A stretch of DNA of 8,435 nucleotides from Clostridia bacterium. GTDB lineage: Bacteria; Bacillota; Clostridia; UMGS1883. The notes beneath the pieces were generated by a model. That model saw only the letters and a list, made by a program, of their open reading frames with translations, was not told where the DNA came from and searched no databases. A program made the position numbers and the translations under genes. Location of the stretch: assembly GCA_021202495.1 (NCBI GenBank), contig JAJQCX010000139.1:1-8435 (forward strand), read 5' to 3'. The first letter of the stretch is position 1. Each line of letters opens with the position of its first letter. Below, one piece after another: positions 6,205-8,435 of the stretch.

Positions 6205-7101
6205 TCAGTGCAACACGTCCAGATATTTTCCGTCCAATACGTCCTTCAAATATTGCCCGTACTGATTCTTCTTCAATACCTCATAAACTTTCAGCACATC
6301 TTCTCGGCTTATCCACCCGTTCAAATACGCGATTTCCTCCAAGCAGCCGATTTTTCTGTGCTGGTGCTGCTCGATAGTCTTCACAAAATTCGTAGCATCC
6401 ACAAGACTTTCGTGCGTTCCCGTGTCAAGCCATGTGAAGCCCTGTCCCAAAAGCTCCACGTTCAATTCGCCGTTTTCAAGATAAATACGGTTCAAATCCG
6501 TTATCTCAAGCTCCCCGCGCGCAGACGGCTTCAAGCCCTTTGTGTACTCCACAACGCGGTTGTCATAAAAATAAAGACCCGTCACACAATAATTGCTCTT
6601 CGGTTTCTCCGGCTTTTCTTCGATTGACACAGCTTTGCCTGTTTTATCGAACTCGACAATGCCGAACCGCTCCGGGTCATCAACATAATATCCGAAAACC
6701 GTAGCGCCGTTTCCGCTCTCGGCATTCTCCACAGCCGCTCTCAGTCTCTTTTTCAGTCCGTGCCCCGCGAAAATATTATCGCCCAAAACCATTGCAACGG
6801 TATCGTCCCCGATGAAATCAGCGCCGATAATGAATGCCTGCGCAAGTCCGTCCGGCGAGGGCTGCACCTCATAGGAAAGCTTCACGCCGAACTGATGCCC
6901 GTCTCCGAGCAAATCCTCAAATCTCGGTGTATCGGCAGGCGTGGAAATAATCAAAATATCACGGATTCCGGCATTCATCAGAACAGACATCGGATAGTAA
7001 ATCATCGGCTTATCATAAATTGGCAGAAGCTGTTTTGACGTCACTTTGGTCAACGGGTACAGGCGGGTTCCCGAACCGCCCGCCAAGATAATGCCTTTCA
7101 T
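6205..7101 (-). CDS. rfbA: Glucose-1-phosphate thymidylyltransferase
   Basis: RfbA/RmlA couples dTTP and glucose-1-phosphate to dTDP-glucose and pyrophosphate, the entry step and usual feedback point of dTDP-L-rhamnose synthesis. The 298-residue nucleotidyltransferase has the signature GGSGTRLYPLT (8-18), SKQLLPIYDKPMIYYP (22-37), QPSPDGLAQAF (80-90), LGDNIF (106-111) with the metal-binding Asp, FGIVEFD (146-152), EEKPEKPKSN (161-170), RGELEITDLN (195-204) and WLDTGTH (224-230). Length is normal, with the long C-terminal form (LNGWISREDV) seen in short-type RmlA enzymes. ATG 7101 is chosen because AGGAGT at 7116-7111 lies 9 nt upstream, overlapping the stop of the preceding GT4 gene, and because MKGIILAGG is the canonical start. 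A frame extended to 7122 would add seven unrelated residues. The gap between the two genes is 7 nt. Confidence 0.97.
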   Translation of the reverse strand: MKGIILAGGSGTRLYPLTKVTSKQLLPIYDKPMIYYPMSVLMNAGIRDILIISTPADTPRFEDLLGDGHQFGVKLSYEVQPSPDGLAQAFIIGADFIGDDTVAMVLGDNIFAGHGLKKRLRAAVENAESGNGATVFGYYVDDPERFGIVEFDKTGKAVSIEEKPEKPKSNYCVTGLYFYDNRVVEYTKGLKPSARGELEITDLNRIYLENGELNVELLGQGFTWLDTGTHESLVDATNFVKTIEQHQHRKIGCLEEIAYLNGWISREDVLKVYEVLKKNQYGQYLKDVLDGKYLDVLH

Positions 7102-7108
7102 ACATTTT

Positions 7109-8218
7109 TCACTCCTTAACACTGTTCATAAGAGCCTCATCATATATCGCCGAATATTTTTCAGCCATAACATTCGTGTTATACCTTGTCAAAATATCGT
7201 CATACGCGGTTTCCGTTAATCCTGTGCTCTTTTCTATTCTGATATTTTCAATACTGTCCGCAAACTCGGATACATTATCGCACACATACCCGTTTTCCCC
7301 GCTGCGGATGACATCGTGATTGCCGATGACATTGCTGACCACACAAGGTTTTTTCATATACATTGCTTCAAGCAGGGAGATGGGCAGCCCTTCCCACAAA
7401 GAGGTCAGTACAAATACATCCGCCGATACGGATTTAAACAGCGCTTGCTCCCTATCAAGCCAGCCTGTAATTTCAATGTTGGGCGAAGTCAGTTCATCCC
7501 GCAGCTCTCCGTCCCCAATCCAAAGGAAATGAATTTGCGGCATGGCTTTCGCTATATCGTCAAACATCTTCGGATTTTTTTGGCAGCAGATTCGCCCCAA
7601 AGTAAACACCGTAAACTCATGCTCCTTCTGCGGCTGTACGGCGGAGAGAAGATTGTCAAGCTTCTCCGTATTTATGCCGTTGTCAACATAAACCGCGCGC
7701 TTGGTGAGCTTCAATGATTCACGATTTTCACCCTCGCTGCAGCTGACGGTAATGCAAGCTCTCTTTGCCGAAACCGCCTCAATCGCCCTATACATAAGCC
7801 GCTTTAAGGCGTTTTGATCTTTCATCAGAAAGCTGTAGCCGTGCGGCGTGTAAAAAAGGGGAGTTTTTTTTCCGTTAAATGCCCAACGCCCCAAAGCGCC
7901 GGCTTTGGAAGAATGAAGATGGATAATGTCCGGCTTGACCTCGTCCGCAATTTTTCTGAGTTCAAAAAACGCTTTTATGTCCTTTGCGGGATTCGGCGAC
8001 CGAGTGAAATTTTTCACCTCAATCAAATGAATTTTCTCATCAAAGTACTCCTTATAATCCGACGGTGTCTGCGGACGAACGGCATAGGCAATATATATAT
8101 CACATTTATCAGCCAACCCATTGGCAAGATCGACTATGTATGTGAATACCCCGCCTCCCATAGCCTCCGTAACAAACAGAATCCTCTTTTTACAATCCGC
8201 CAACCTGCCCACCCCCAT
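7109..8218 (-). CDS. GT4 family glycosyltransferase, first gene of the operon
   Basis: A 369-residue GT-B retaining glycosyltransferase. The N-terminal acceptor domain carries KRILFVTEAMGGGVFTYIVD (11-30), IIHLHSSKAGALGRW (98-112) and YTPHGYSFL (123-131). The C-terminal donor domain has FTLGRICCQKNP (205-216), LWIGDGELR (232-240), ITGWLDREQAL (250-260) and the EX7E motif Glu276/Glu284 in SLWEGLPISLLEAM. The acceptor-domain motifs resemble capsular GT4 enzymes that act on lipid-linked intermediates, but donor and linkage are not readable. No membrane segment is seen. The start is uncertain. ATG 8218 has no clear Shine-Dalgarno sequence (upstream is GTGAGAATAT). TTG 8203 has GGGGGTG 6 nt upstream and would give a protein five residues shorter, still keeping the whole Rossmann start. 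Being first after the promoter, it may set the level of the operon's translation. Confidence 0.9.
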   Translation of the reverse strand: MGVGRLADCKKRILFVTEAMGGGVFTYIVDLANGLADKCDIYIAYAVRPQTPSDYKEYFDEKIHLIEVKNFTRSPNPAKDIKAFFELRKIADEVKPDIIHLHSSKAGALGRWAFNGKKTPLFYTPHGYSFLMKDQNALKRLMYRAIEAVSAKRACITVSCSEGENRESLKLTKRAVYVDNGINTEKLDNLLSAVQPQKEHEFTVFTLGRICCQKNPKMFDDIAKAMPQIHFLWIGDGELRDELTSPNIEITGWLDREQALFKSVSADVFVLTSLWEGLPISLLEAMYMKKPCVVSNVIGNHDVIRSGENGYVCDNVSEFADSIENIRIEKSTGLTETAYDDILTRYNTNVMAEKYSAIYDEALMNSVKE

Positions 8219-8327
8219 ATATTCTCACACATTAAATCCGGCAAACATTTTTGTTCAAACATCAAATCTTACGCCGAATATGTGCAAAAGCGCTCAAATT
8301 CAATCAAAAACTCACTTATATATCATC
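8219..8327 (-). other. Leader of the polysaccharide operon
   Basis: If transcription starts about 5-9 nt after the -10 box, the mRNA has an untranslated leader of about 105-110 nt before the first gene. The sequence is AT-rich with several T runs. I see only weak pairing, no U-tailed attenuator, no recognisable riboswitch core and no enterobacterial-style JUMPstart/ops element. A leader of this length could still hold an antiterminator target, as in LoaP-type control of some Firmicute polysaccharide operons. That is speculation without a visible signature. Confidence 0.4.
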
Positions 8328-8331
8328 TTGT

Positions 8332-8361
8332 ATTATACCGTATCCTCACGTTCCTTGTCAA
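8332..8361 (-). promoter_or_regulatory. Consensus housekeeping promoter for the operon
   Basis: On the minus strand a perfect -35 box TTGACA (8361-8356) and a perfect -10 box TATAAT (8337-8332) are separated by 18 nt, one more than optimal. The start site would be around 8323-8327. It points into the GT4-rfbABDC operon and is the only strong promoter seen in the window. With both boxes at consensus, basal activity should be high, so regulation by a repressor or in the leader is more likely than activation. That last point is inference. Confidence 0.87.
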
Positions 8362-8362
8362 G

Positions 8363-8399
8363 AGTAAATTCCGCGAAGCACACGGCAACAGCATTTACT
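8363..8399. repeat. Inverted repeat abutting the -35 box
   Basis: AGTAAAT (8363-8369) and ATTTACT (8393-8399) form a perfect 7-bp inverted repeat whose inner edge holds a second weak stem (CCGTG with CGCGG, one G-U pair, on the minus strand). One arm begins 1 nt from the TTGACA box. Read on the plus strand, the second arm is followed by more T residues, so it could be a weak terminator in that direction. Otherwise it could be a regulator-binding site next to the promoter. Neither role is proven. Confidence 0.45.
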
Positions 8400-8435
8400 T
8401 TTTAGGTGAAAAGAGAATGTCCAACAGCACATTAG
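8395..8435. other. Right edge, possible end or start of a neighbouring gene
   Basis: Two short readings compete. On the plus strand an AGGTGA at 8404-8409 lies 7 nt before ATG 8417, which opens a six-codon frame (MSNSTL) to the edge, as for a divergent gene. On the minus strand a frame enters from the edge at 8433 as NVLLDILFSPKK and stops at TAA 8397-8395, as for the tail of an upstream gene. Neither is long enough to identify, and at most one is likely to be real. Confidence 0.25.

Noticed and set aside
8219..8327. Riboswitch or JUMPstart/ops element in the operon leader
   Set aside because: No conserved aptamer core, no ops-like core and only weak short pairings could be found by eye.

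Overview
The window is a stretch of a surface-polysaccharide (capsule or exopolysaccharide) locus, with every confident gene on the minus strand. Consensus sigma-70-type promoter boxes, purine-rich Shine-Dalgarno sites, frequent GTG/TTG start options and the flavour of the proteins suggest a Clostridia-like Firmicute, perhaps a gut or rumen Oscillospiraceae or Ruminococcaceae relative. That placement is inference; there is no phylogenetic marker gene here.

In transcription order (right to left) the layout is: a consensus promoter near 8332-8361 with an inverted repeat just upstream; a leader of about 105-110 nt; a GT4 glycosyltransferase (8218-7109); rfbA (7101-6205); a 122-nt non-coding gap mostly filled by a nested inverted-repeat element (6083-6198), then a GC-rich hairpin in front of rfbB; rfbB (6049-5030); rfbD (5033-4137); rfbC (4137-3523); a polysaccharide pyruvyl transferase (3488-2190); a second GT4 glycosyltransferase (2184-1030); a GT2 glycosyltransferase starting with TTG (1033-131); and the 5' end of an AT-rich, hydrophobic reading frame that runs off the left edge (103-1). 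Genes overlap by 1-4 nt or lie 5-34 nt apart, apart from the rfbA/rfbB gap and the 27 nt before the edge gene. No terminator was seen between them, so they look like one operon driven by the promoter at the right end.

The four rfb (rml) genes form a complete route from glucose-1-phosphate to dTDP-L-rhamnose: RfbA makes dTDP-glucose, RfbB dehydrates it, RfbC epimerises it and RfbD reduces it. The three glycosyltransferases presumably build a rhamnose-containing repeat unit on a lipid carrier, and the GT2 enzyme is the best candidate for adding rhamnose. The pyruvyl transferase probably adds a pyruvate ketal, which would make the polymer acidic. The truncated edge gene may encode a polymerase or flippase. 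Priming transferase, chain-length control and export genes are not seen and probably lie outside the window.

The gene content is ordinary for such loci, and I did not find a convincing new defence, mobile or signalling system. The items most worth a second look are the nested inverted-repeat element between rfbA and rfbB, the hairpin before the rfbB ribosome binding site, the inverted repeat abutting the promoter, and the AT-rich membrane gene start at the left edge.
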